Source: Acidimicrobiaceae bacterium
GTDB lineage: Bacteria; Actinomycetota; Acidimicrobiia; Acidimicrobiales; RAAP-2
NCBI GenBank assembly: GCA_003152015.1
Contig: PLZF01000041.1
Coordinates: forward strand, 18,253-79,503
Direction of reading: 5' to 3'
Length of the DNA stretch: 61,251 nucleotides
A model generated the notes under the pieces. That model did no database searches. It was not told where the DNA came from and saw only the letters and a list, made by a program, of their open reading frames with translations. A program made the translations under genes and the position numbers. This document shows, one piece after another, positions 15,392 to 23,268 of this stretch. How positions within the stretch are numbered: position 1 is the first letter of the stretch; the number at the start of each line of letters is the position of its first letter.

Positions 15392-15420
15392 TAGTCGTGC
15401 GTTCTACCCCTAGCTACAAT
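15392..15420 (+). promoter_or_regulatory. Probable promoter of the surface protein/Liv operon
   Basis: TACAAT at 15415-15420 is a near-consensus -10 box. TAGTCG stands 17 bp before it as a poor -35. The first gene starts 40 bp further at 15460 behind an AGGGGGGGAG ribosome binding site. The palindrome at 15331-15357 lies upstream. Confidence 0.55.
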
Positions 15421-15459
15421 GGAGGGAACAAATTGCAAGGGCCAAGGGGGGGAGTGTCG

Positions 15460-16971
15460 ATGCCATCTTCATCGCGCCACGAAGCGTCACTGCTAGCGGG
15501 CCATCCATCGGGGTCGGGGCTGCAGAACTATCGCCGCACCGGTCTGGCTCTCATCCTGTTTGCCGCCACCACCTTGACCCTCATGGTGACCGCTCCCGGT
15601 GGTGCCTCGGCCGACACCGCCGCCTTCTACCCCGGCACCGCCACCGCCACCGCTCAGCCGATGGCCATCAAACCAACCACCGCCGGCCTGGGCTACACCA
15701 TGACCCTGGCCAACTCGAGCGCCGAGTATGAGCAGGGACTGGCCAAAGCCCTTTCCCAGACCCTCAACCTGGGCTCCATCGGGACTACACTCACCAGCGC
15801 CAGCTGCGGAAAGCCCCCCTCCGTCCAAGCCAGCCAGCTCCCCCAGCCGGCCAGCGCCGAAAGCAGTCAGGGTCCTCCCTCCCAGACCCTCACCTCTGCC
15901 GGCAGCTTCAACGGCTCCGGCGCCGGCGCCGGCGTCGAACAGGCATCGGTCACCAATCAGCCGTTGGCCACGGCTATCGCCAAGGGCGGTGACATGAACG
16001 TTGTCGGTGCCTTCGACATGTCCGGTCTTCAGAGCATGGCCCAGGCCCAGGTGGTCAATGGCCAGACCCGCGCCGTCCTGGCCACCTCCGATGTGGGGGA
16101 GATCTCGTTGCTGGGCGGCGTCATCGTCCTCAAGGGTCTGCATTGGGAGGCCGCCCAGCAGACCGGAGCGGCCAACACATCGAACGCGTCGTTCTCCCTC
16201 GGGTCCATCGTCGTCAGCGGAGTTGCCTTGCCTACCGCCACCCCTGCCCAGTTGGCCACCTCCCTCGGCATTGTGAATACGGCGCTGGCGCCGAGCGGCT
16301 TCCACATCACCCCGCCCCAGGTCATTGAGACACCTGATGCGCATGATGGCAACGGTTCCACCACCCAGGTGACCGACCTGTCGATCGGGATCGAGAATTC
16401 CGCCCTCGGTGCCGCGGTGGTCGGGAGCCAACTTCCCACCGTTCAGCCTCTCCGTACATCCATCGACCAGGCCATCATCGGGGCCAATTGCTCAATCGGT
16501 GACCAATTGGTGATCGGCGATATCATCTTGGGCGTCCCGGCCGGCGGTGGAAGTCTCGACTTCAACTTCGGGAGTGCCACCGTCAACATCAACGCCGACC
16601 CCCCGGTCAATGCCTTCGGCACCTTCGGCCTGGCCGGTGCCAACTCGGGACCCACCGACACCGGGAGCTCGACGGGATCCTTTGCCCCCGGAGATGCCGG
16701 TTCCTCGTCTATCGCCGGCACCCCGGGGACCGACTCGTCCGGTGGCAGTCCGACATCCTCAGCTCCTTCCCCGGGTCCCTCGGAGGCTCAATCACTCGGC
16801 TCCACCCAGGCCTCGGCCTGTAAGAGCCTCAGTGAGGCCGGGGGCTCGTGTAGCGGCGGCGGGGCGGCACTCCCCATCGGCATCGCCGCTTTGATTTTCC
16901 TCCTGGCCACCTTTGCCTGGGATCTTGTCCGACAGCGCCGACAACGCCTCACTACCGGAAAGACACTATGA
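15460..16971 (+). CDS. Secreted, membrane-anchored surface protein
   Basis: The 503-residue protein has a long signal region: Arg/Tyr at about 28-32, a hydrophobic stretch (GLALILFAATTLTLMV) and a cut after ASA near 54. A Ser/Thr/Ala-rich beta region follows (55-410). Next come a low-complexity Ser/Pro/Gly tail (420-470), a Cys pair (ACKSLSEAGGSCSGGG) and a C-terminal transmembrane segment ending in RQRRQR. It therefore looks exported and anchored with its tail in the cytoplasm. No family is recognised. Its stop overlaps the start of the binding protein (ATGA), so it probably serves the transporter or its cell-surface environment. ATG 15460 is chosen for its ribosome binding site; GTG 15454 is possible. 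Confidence 0.75.
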   Translation: MPSSSRHEASLLAGHPSGSGLQNYRRTGLALILFAATTLTLMVTAPGGASADTAAFYPGTATATAQPMAIKPTTAGLGYTMTLANSSAEYEQGLAKALSQTLNLGSIGTTLTSASCGKPPSVQASQLPQPASAESSQGPPSQTLTSAGSFNGSGAGAGVEQASVTNQPLATAIAKGGDMNVVGAFDMSGLQSMAQAQVVNGQTRAVLATSDVGEISLLGGVIVLKGLHWEAAQQTGAANTSNASFSLGSIVVSGVALPTATPAQLATSLGIVNTALAPSGFHITPPQVIETPDAHDGNGSTTQVTDLSIGIENSALGAAVVGSQLPTVQPLRTSIDQAIIGANCSIGDQLVIGDIILGVPAGGGSLDFNFGSATVNINADPPVNAFGTFGLAGANSGPTDTGSSTGSFAPGDAGSSSIAGTPGTDSSGGSPTSSAPSPGPSEAQSLGSTQASACKSLSEAGGSCSGGGAALPIGIAALIFLLATFAWDLVRQRRQRLTTGKTL

Positions 16972-18671
16972 GCGACGCAGCATCCCCGGGTACCTCCAAA
17001 CTGCGACTGCCCACCGGGTCGGGTGAGAAGCGGCTCCTGAAGGGCTATGGCCCATTGGCAGCTCTGTTGGCGGCATTCGCCCTGATGGCCGCCCTGGTGC
17101 CCAGCGTCTCTCCCCAACAGGTGACGGTCACCAAAACCCATAACGTGAGCACCTCCGGCGGCAGTGGGGGCACCGGCGGGAGTACAGCCGCGGCCGGAGG
17201 CACGTCTGGAGGCACCGCCGGATCGGGCGGCAGCACCGGGTCGGGCGGAACGACCAGCGGAGGAAGCGCGGGACAGGTGACCGGCGGCCACTCGACCCCG
17301 TGCCCGGGCAAGACCCTCCAGGTCACTGGCGACCCCTACTCCCCTCCCTGTGTCGCCTTCGCGGGCGGTAACGGTGGTGCCACCTCGCAGGGGGTTTCCG
17401 CCTCCACCATCACCGTGTCCTACCGACAGACCAGCGACCCCGGGTTCCAACAGACCCTGGCCTCCATCGGCGGCGCCCAGTTCCTCGACACCCCGGCTGA
17501 CGTCATCCGTACCGTCCAGGGGCTGGCCGACTACTTCAACAAGAACTTTCAACTCTATGGACGAAAGGTCAATATCGTCCCCTTCAACGGGCAGGGCAGC
17601 CAGACCTCTGAGCTCCTCGGCCAGGGCCAGCAGCAGGCCAACGCCGACGCCATCACCGTCGGGCAGCAGACAAAGGCCTTCGCCGAGCTCAACGGGTCGA
17701 CCGAGCCGTACGACACCGCCCTGGCCCAGCAGAAGGTCATGTCCTTCGGGGCGCCGTATCTGGCGGCAGATTTCATAGCCAAGTACGACCCGTATATGTG
17801 GAGTATCGCCACCGAGGGCAACGACGTGGTAGCCGCCGCCACGGCGGTGGGATTGGCACAACTGGCCGGAAAGCCGGCCGCTTACGCCGGGGGTTCGCTG
17901 AAAAACCAGCCCCGTAAGATCGCCATCATCGCCCCGGACAACCCCTGGTATCAGTCCAGTGCCGGCATTGCAGTCAAGCAGTTTGCCGCCGCCGGACACC
18001 CGGTGGCCGATGACATCCAGTACAAGTTGGACCTCGGCACCCTCTCGAGTCAGGCCGCCACCATCATCTCCAAGCTCCAGAACGACGGGATCACCACAGT
18101 GGTCTGCGGCTGCGACCCGGTGATGCCTGTCTATCTCACCTCCCGGGCCAAAGAGCAGGGCTACATCCCCGAATGGAACGTGGCCGGAGTCGCCCTCACC
18201 GACAACGACATCGTGGGCCAGCTCTTCGACCAGACCGAATGGGCCCACGCCTTCGGGATCTCCTTCCAAGGACCGACCCTGCCGAAGAACTCGACGCTGG
18301 GGTACGCCGCCTACAAGTCGGTCCGGCCCGACGAGCCGGCCAACATCGTGGACCTCATCTACGCCCAGATGTACCAGATGATGATCGGCATCCAAATGGC
18401 CGGTCCCAACCTCACCCCTCAGACCTTCGAACAGGGGGAGCGTGCCTATCCGGGCAGTCTGGCCGGCGCCTCGAATGCCGAGTTCGGCACTTGGAGTATG
18501 CCGGCCGGCCACTACTCGCCCCAGGCCGATTTCCAAGAGATCTACTGGAATCCGAGCAAGGCCTCCACCTATAACGGCAAGAAGGGCTCCTACGTCGCCA
18601 TGGGTCCGCGCTACAAGATCGGGGCCGTCCCATCAGGTCCGCCACCGCTCCCCGCGGGCTTCGGCCAGTAG
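16968..18671 (+). CDS. Liv-type substrate-binding protein, membrane-anchored
   Basis: The 567-residue protein has an N-terminal transmembrane segment (LAALLAAFALMAALVP, about 32-47), a Gly/Ser/Thr-rich linker to about residue 105, and a two-lobe periplasmic-binding-protein type I domain. The domain shows phrases of the branched-chain amino acid/urea/amide family (FNGQGSQTSELL, IAIIAPDNPWYQ, VVCGCDP). Instead of a lipobox it keeps an uncleaved anchor, unlike the common lipoprotein forms. It lies between the surface protein and the transporter, 28 bp upstream of the latter. The ligand is not evident. Confidence 0.82.
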   Translation: MSDAASPGTSKLRLPTGSGEKRLLKGYGPLAALLAAFALMAALVPSVSPQQVTVTKTHNVSTSGGSGGTGGSTAAAGGTSGGTAGSGGSTGSGGTTSGGSAGQVTGGHSTPCPGKTLQVTGDPYSPPCVAFAGGNGGATSQGVSASTITVSYRQTSDPGFQQTLASIGGAQFLDTPADVIRTVQGLADYFNKNFQLYGRKVNIVPFNGQGSQTSELLGQGQQQANADAITVGQQTKAFAELNGSTEPYDTALAQQKVMSFGAPYLAADFIAKYDPYMWSIATEGNDVVAAATAVGLAQLAGKPAAYAGGSLKNQPRKIAIIAPDNPWYQSSAGIAVKQFAAAGHPVADDIQYKLDLGTLSSQAATIISKLQNDGITTVVCGCDPVMPVYLTSRAKEQGYIPEWNVAGVALTDNDIVGQLFDQTEWAHAFGISFQGPTLPKNSTLGYAAYKSVRPDEPANIVDLIYAQMYQMMIGIQMAGPNLTPQTFEQGERAYPGSLAGASNAEFGTWSMPAGHYSPQADFQEIYWNPSKASTYNGKKGSYVAMGPRYKIGAVPSGPPPLPAGFGQ

Positions 18672-18699
18672 CTAAGAACCGGTAATCGGAACGTCACGC

Positions 18700-21600
18700 G
18701 TGCCCACTCTTCGAATACCCCCGTTCCTCACCAATCTGACCCCGCGTCTCCGCGGCGTCCTGCTGGTGGTGCTCGGCGCCCTGATCGTCATCTTCGTGGT
18801 GCCGGCCATCGCCCCCCACACCGCGCCGCTCGGACTCCTCATCCAAGGGGCGGAGCTCGGCGCAGTCAACGGATTGCTGGCCCTCGGGCTGGTGCTGACC
18901 TACCGGTCCACCCGGATCATCAACTTCGCCTATGGCGCCATGGGCGGCCTGGCCGGCACCGTGGGGGTGATGCTCGATCTCGGCGAGCACTGGAACTGGT
19001 TTGTTGCCCTGGCCGTCGGATTGGTCCTCGGTGCCCTGTTGGGTGCGGCGGTGGACATCTTTGTGATGCGCCGCTTCTTCAATGCCCCCCGGTTGATCGT
19101 GTTGGTGGCCACCATCGGCCTGGCCCAGGTGCTGGGTGGTATCCAACTGCTGGTCCCGGGCTGGTTGCACGGACCGCCCCTGGTCGGTGGGCTCACCACA
19201 CCGCTTTCGCATGCCCACGTGAACATCCACCCGGTGCTGTTCAACGGTGACGACCTGCTCATCGCCTGCGTGGTTCCGTTGGTCCTCCTCGGGCTCGGCT
19301 GGTTTCTGCTGCGCACCGATGCCGGGGTGGCCGTTCGATCGGTGGCCGACAACTCCGAGCGGGCCCTCCTCTTGGGCATCCCGGTCAAGCGCCTCTCCAC
19401 CCTGGTGTGGATCATCGCCGGGGGACTGGCCGCATTGACGGTCATGGTCAATGCGCCGTCCCAGGGACTCACCCTCTCGGCCGCCGCCGGACCCACCTTG
19501 TTGCTACCGGCCCTGGCCGCCGCGGTCATCGCCCGGATGGAGAACCTACCGGTGGCGTTCGGGGCCGGGGTGGTCCTCGGCATCGTGAACTCGGTGGTCG
19601 GGTTCAACGTGCGCCAGGAGTCGGTCACCGACGTGGTCTTTCTGGTGGTCATCCTTTTGGCCCTGCTCTTGCAACGGAAGAAGGCGGGACGGGCCAACGA
19701 CGCCGGCGATTCGTGGCTGTCGACCGGAGTGCTCAAGCCGATTCCCGATGTGTTGAAGCGGCTCCCCGAGGTCATCGCCGGTCGGGCCATCATCGGGGCC
19801 ATCATCGCCACCGTCCTCATCATCACCCCGTTGCTGGCCGGTCCGGGCACCACCCTCGAGTTCACCGCCGCCATCATCTTCGGGATCGTTGCCGTCTCGC
19901 TGGTGGTGTTGTCAGGCTGGTCGGGAAATATCAGCTTGGGCCAGTTCGCCTTTGCCGGGATCGGTGGCGTGATCGCCGGTGACCTCATCGAAAAAGCCAA
20001 CCTCGACTTCTTCGTGTCGATCGCCTGCGCCGCGGTCGGCGGCGCGTTGCTGGCCATTCTGGTGGGTCTGCCGGCATTGCGCATCCGGGGGATGTTCCTG
20101 GCCGCCACCACCTTGGCCCTGGCGGTGGCCGTCGACTCCTTCTTCCTCAATCCGTCCAACTTCGCGACAGCTATTCCCCAGGGCTTTCTACGGCCGGTGC
20201 TCTGGAAGCGCTTCGACCTGGCCAATGGGCGGACCTACTACTTCTTCTGCCTGGCCATCCTGTTGTTGGTCGTGGTGTTCGTGAAGGGCCTGCGTAAAGC
20301 TCGAGCCGGCCGGGTGTTGCTGGCCAACCGCGACAATCAGAACGCCGCCTCGGCTATGGCGGTCCCCTCCGTCCGGGTCAAGCTGGTCGGTTTCGTGTTG
20401 GCCGGCGCCATTGCCGGGATTGCCGGTGCCCTCTACGCCACCTCCCTGCGCTCGGTGGGCTTCCACACCTTCGACTCCTCCCTCAGCCTGATTGTCTTCT
20501 CCATGGCCGTCATCGGTGGTCTCGAGTCGATCAGCGGCGCGTTGCTCGGCGTAGCTCTGATCGAAATCGGCAGCGATGCGTTCCCGCAGTACCAACTGCT
20601 GATCACCGGTACCGGATTGTTGATCGTCCTGCTGATTCTGCCCGGCGGCCTCGGCGCCGGCATCCAGCGCGTGCGGGATCGCCTGCTCCGGGTGGTAGCG
20701 GAACGGCGAGGCCTGTTGGTGCCGAGTCTGGTGGCCGATCGCCGGGACGACACGGGCGACCCATCCCACGAGGCCCACGCACCAAAAGAGGACTCACTGC
20801 TGACCGCCGCCCTCACCGGTGACGCCCCGGTGGCCAACGGAAACGGAACGGGCACCGCGCTGCCACTCGATGTCCCCGATGATTTCGGCGCCCACAGCAT
20901 AGGCATCCATGCCGGCCCGGCCACCACCGGGACCGATGGCTCGGCTGCTCCGATGTCCATTCCCGAGTTCAGCGGCGAGCCGACCGGCCAGTTGGAGAAT
21001 GCCCTGGGCCCGGAGTTCGAACCCAAGCGTCCCCTCGCCCTCCGTTGCCGCGCGGTAGAAGTGTCCTACGGGCCCGTTCAGATCCTGTTCGGCATCGATC
21101 TCGATGTGGCCGAGGGCGAGATTGTGGCTCTGCTCGGAACCAACGGAGCCGGCAAGTCGACCCTGTTGAAAGGCATCACCGGCCTGGCCAAGGTCGGTGG
21201 GGGCTCGGTGGAGTTCGACGGGAAGATAATCACCAACAACGCCCCTGATGCCACTGCCCACCTCGGCCTATCGCTCATGCCCGGTGGGCGTGGGGTGTTC
21301 CCCACCCTGACGGTGGATGAGAATCTCCGCCTCGGCGCTTGGTTGGTGCGCAAAGACCGAGGGGCGGCCACCGAGGCCCGCAACCGGGTCCTCGCCCTGT
21401 TCCCCATTCTCGACAGTCGTCACAACCAGCAGGCCGGGAACCTTTCCGGCGGCGAGCAGCAGATGCTGTCGTTGGCCATGGCCCTGATGGTGACCCCCAA
21501 GGTGCTGATGATTGACGAGCTGTCGCTCGGGTTGGCCCCCACCATCGTCGCCCAGCTGATGGATGTGGTGGCCATGCTGCACCAGAACGGCACCACCATC

Positions 21601-22695
21601 GTGGTGGTCGAACAGTCGGTGAACGTGGCGCTGGAGTTGGCCCAACGGGCCGTCTTCCTCGAGAAGGGCGAGGTCCGTTTCAGCGGTCCGACCGCTGAGC
21701 TCTTGGAACGACCCGACATCCTGCGCTCGGTCTTCATCGCCGGCGCCAGCGCAGTGACCGACGGTCAATCCGACGGCAGCGCCATTGACGCCGACCACGG
21801 AGCGGCCTCGGTGACCGCCAGTCTGGCCGCCGACCCGTCGGCAGCTCTCGGAGGCAATAGCCATGCCCGGGTGGCTCCAAACGCAGAGGCGCCGGTGGTG
21901 CTCGAGTGCCGCGGGGTGATCAAGCGCTTCGGTGGGATCACCGCGGTCAACGATGTCCACATTGAGCTGCGGGAGGGCGAGATCCTCGGGCTCATCGGCC
22001 ACAACGGGGCGGGCAAGACCACCCTGTTCGACCTGATGTCGGGCTTCCTCCCCCTCGACGGAGGGCAGATCCTTCTCGGCGGGGCCAACATCGGCACCTG
22101 GCCCGCCCACATGCGGGCCACCGCCGGCCTTGGGCGCACCTTCCAAGAGGCTCGGCTCTTCCCCTCCCTCACCGTCGAAGAGACCATCGCGGTGGCATTC
22201 GAACGGCACCTCGACTCCCGCGACCTCATCGCCGCCGGCCTCCGCCTGCCGGCCTCTCTCGACTCCGAGTTCGCCGTCATCGGCAAGGTCGACGAGCTGG
22301 TCACCCTGATGGGGCTGGGCGCCTTCGCCGAGAAGTTGGTGGGTGAGCTTTCGACAGGCACCCGCCGCATCGTGGAGTTGGCCTGCGTGTTGGCCCAGGA
22401 CCCTGCCGTCCTCATGCTCGATGAGCCCTCCGGTGGGGTGGCTCAGCGCGAGACCGAGGCGATGGGCCCGTTGCTGCAACGGGTGCAGCTCCACTCGGGA
22501 TGCTCGATTTTGGTGGTCGAGCACGATATGCCCCTTTTGACCACCATCTGTGACCGGATGATCGCCCTGGAGCTCGGCGAGGTCATCGCCCAGGGGACCC
22601 CGACCGAGGTTCTCGACCACCCACAGGTGGTGGAGTCCTACCTGGGCACCAAGGAATCAGCTATCCAGCGATCCGGGGTCGGCGCCACCCGCTAG
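18700..22695 (+). CDS. Four-domain Liv-type ABC transporter (LivH-LivM-LivF-LivG fusion)
   Basis: One 1331-residue frame holds a complete importer core. Residues about 1-330 are the LivH-type permease (AVNGLLALGLVLTYRSTR is the family phrase) and 345-660 the LivM-type permease (GWSGNISLGQFAFAGIGG). A polar linker rich in Gly, Thr and Asp covers 665-775. Then comes a LivF-type ATPase (776-1010) with GTNGAGKST, LSGGEQQM and VLMIDELSLGLAP. Finally a LivG-type ATPase (1065-1320) has GHNGAGKTT, the altered signature LSTGTRR and VLMLDEPSGG. No stop, frameshift or start signal separates the domains. It starts on GTG 18700, 28 bp after the binding-protein gene. It should import an amino acid, amide or other small organic molecule. 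Confidence 0.92.
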   Translation: MPTLRIPPFLTNLTPRLRGVLLVVLGALIVIFVVPAIAPHTAPLGLLIQGAELGAVNGLLALGLVLTYRSTRIINFAYGAMGGLAGTVGVMLDLGEHWNWFVALAVGLVLGALLGAAVDIFVMRRFFNAPRLIVLVATIGLAQVLGGIQLLVPGWLHGPPLVGGLTTPLSHAHVNIHPVLFNGDDLLIACVVPLVLLGLGWFLLRTDAGVAVRSVADNSERALLLGIPVKRLSTLVWIIAGGLAALTVMVNAPSQGLTLSAAAGPTLLLPALAAAVIARMENLPVAFGAGVVLGIVNSVVGFNVRQESVTDVVFLVVILLALLLQRKKAGRANDAGDSWLSTGVLKPIPDVLKRLPEVIAGRAIIGAIIATVLIITPLLAGPGTTLEFTAAIIFGIVAVSLVVLSGWSGNISLGQFAFAGIGGVIAGDLIEKANLDFFVSIACAAVGGALLAILVGLPALRIRGMFLAATTLALAVAVDSFFLNPSNFATAIPQGFLRPVLWKRFDLANGRTYYFFCLAILLLVVVFVKGLRKARAGRVLLANRDNQNAASAMAVPSVRVKLVGFVLAGAIAGIAGALYATSLRSVGFHTFDSSLSLIVFSMAVIGGLESISGALLGVALIEIGSDAFPQYQLLITGTGLLIVLLILPGGLGAGIQRVRDRLLRVVAERRGLLVPSLVADRRDDTGDPSHEAHAPKEDSLLTAALTGDAPVANGNGTGTALPLDVPDDFGAHSIGIHAGPATTGTDGSAAPMSIPEFSGEPTGQLENALGPEFEPKRPLALRCRAVEVSYGPVQILFGIDLDVAEGEIVALLGTNGAGKSTLLKGITGLAKVGGGSVEFDGKIITNNAPDATAHLGLSLMPGGRGVFPTLTVDENLRLGAWLVRKDRGAATEARNRVLALFPILDSRHNQQAGNLSGGEQQMLSLAMALMVTPKVLMIDELSLGLAPTIVAQLMDVVAMLHQNGTTIVVVEQSVNVALELAQRAVFLEKGEVRFSGPTAELLERPDILRSVFIAGASAVTDGQSDGSAIDADHGAASVTASLAADPSAALGGNSHARVAPNAEAPVVLECRGVIKRFGGITAVNDVHIELREGEILGLIGHNGAGKTTLFDLMSGFLPLDGGQILLGGANIGTWPAHMRATAGLGRTFQEARLFPSLTVEETIAVAFERHLDSRDLIAAGLRLPASLDSEFAVIGKVDELVTLMGLGAFAEKLVGELSTGTRRIVELACVLAQDPAVLMLDEPSGGVAQRETEAMGPLLQRVQLHSGCSILVVEHDMPLLTTICDRMIALELGEVIAQGTPTEVLDHPQVVESYLGTKESAIQRSGVGATR

Positions 22696-22719
22696 GCCGC
22701 ACCACCGCCGGATGTAACC

Positions 22720-22735
22720 GGGGTTCGTGAACCCC
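22720..22735. repeat. Inverted repeat after the transporter gene
   Basis: GGGGTTC and GAACCCC arms surround a two-base GT loop, 25 bp after the transporter stop. It could be a terminator or an operator for the following toxin gene. The loop is too tight for a classical terminator and no T tract follows. Confidence 0.5.
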
Positions 22736-22742
22736 GCCCTGC

Positions 22743-22774
22743 AACCGATCCCCCGCCCAACCGATCCCCCGCCC
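22743..22774. repeat. Tandem 16-bp repeat before the PIN toxin
   Basis: Two adjacent copies of AACCGATCCCCCGCCC lie in the 155-bp gap before the PIN toxin. Because 16 is not a multiple of three, the duplication shifts any frame that crosses it. The frame that ends in GTGA overlap with the toxin start runs back to this repeat without a good start codon, which may explain the missing antitoxin. Confidence 0.7.
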
Positions 22775-22850
22775 TGCTCGGTGCCCTCCCCGATCTGGGC
22801 GTGGACACGCCGACGATCCTCAATGACGTGGACGCCGGACGAGCTGATAG

Positions 22851-23234
22851 GTGATCGTGGTCGACGCTTCGGCGGCGCTGTCAGCACTTCTCACCGCCGG
22901 CGCGGCGCGGCGCGGCCTCGCCAGCGAGCAACTGCATGCCCCACACCTCATCGACTCCGAAGTCGCCAACGGACTACGCCGGAGGGTCGCGGCTCAACAA
23001 CTGGGTGCCGACGCCGGCTGGACCGCCTTGGACACGCTGCGACGGCTCGGGATGACGCGGTACCCGGTGTTCTCACTGGTGGATCGGGTGTGGGAACTGC
23101 GGGACAATCTGTCGGCCTACGACGCCTCGTACGTCGCGCTGGCAGAACTACTGGACTGCAATCTCCTCACCGCCGATGCGCGACTGAGCCGGGCGCCCGG
23201 TGTCCGCTGTCCGATCACCGTGGTGCCCCGGTAG
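22851..23234 (+). CDS. VapC-type PIN-domain toxin, apparently without partner
   Basis: The 127-residue protein starts VIVVDASAALSALL, with the first PIN Asp at residue 5. It continues with a Glu in HLIDSEVANGLRRR and Asp in SAYDASYVALAELL, and then LLTADARL with the fourth acidic position. All catalytic positions are present. The GTG start overlaps the TGA of an upstream frame (ending DVDAGRADR), which would be the expected place of a VapB antitoxin. That frame is too short and lacks a start, so the antitoxin is truncated, encoded elsewhere, or unrecognised. Confidence 0.85.
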   Translation: MIVVDASAALSALLTAGAARRGLASEQLHAPHLIDSEVANGLRRRVAAQQLGADAGWTALDTLRRLGMTRYPVFSLVDRVWELRDNLSAYDASYVALAELLDCNLLTADARLSRAPGVRCPITVVPR

Positions 23235-23268
23235 CCCATCGTCGTGCTGGGTATCACCGCCGGCGCGG

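Noticed and set aside
16788-18536. 582-codon open frame on the minus strand
   Set aside because: It is the antisense of the surface protein end and the binding protein, with low-complexity composition and no family pattern. High GC content creates such long mirror frames.
21268-22620. 450-codon open frame on the minus strand
   Set aside because: It mirrors the two ATPase domains of the fused transporter and has no recognisable domain.
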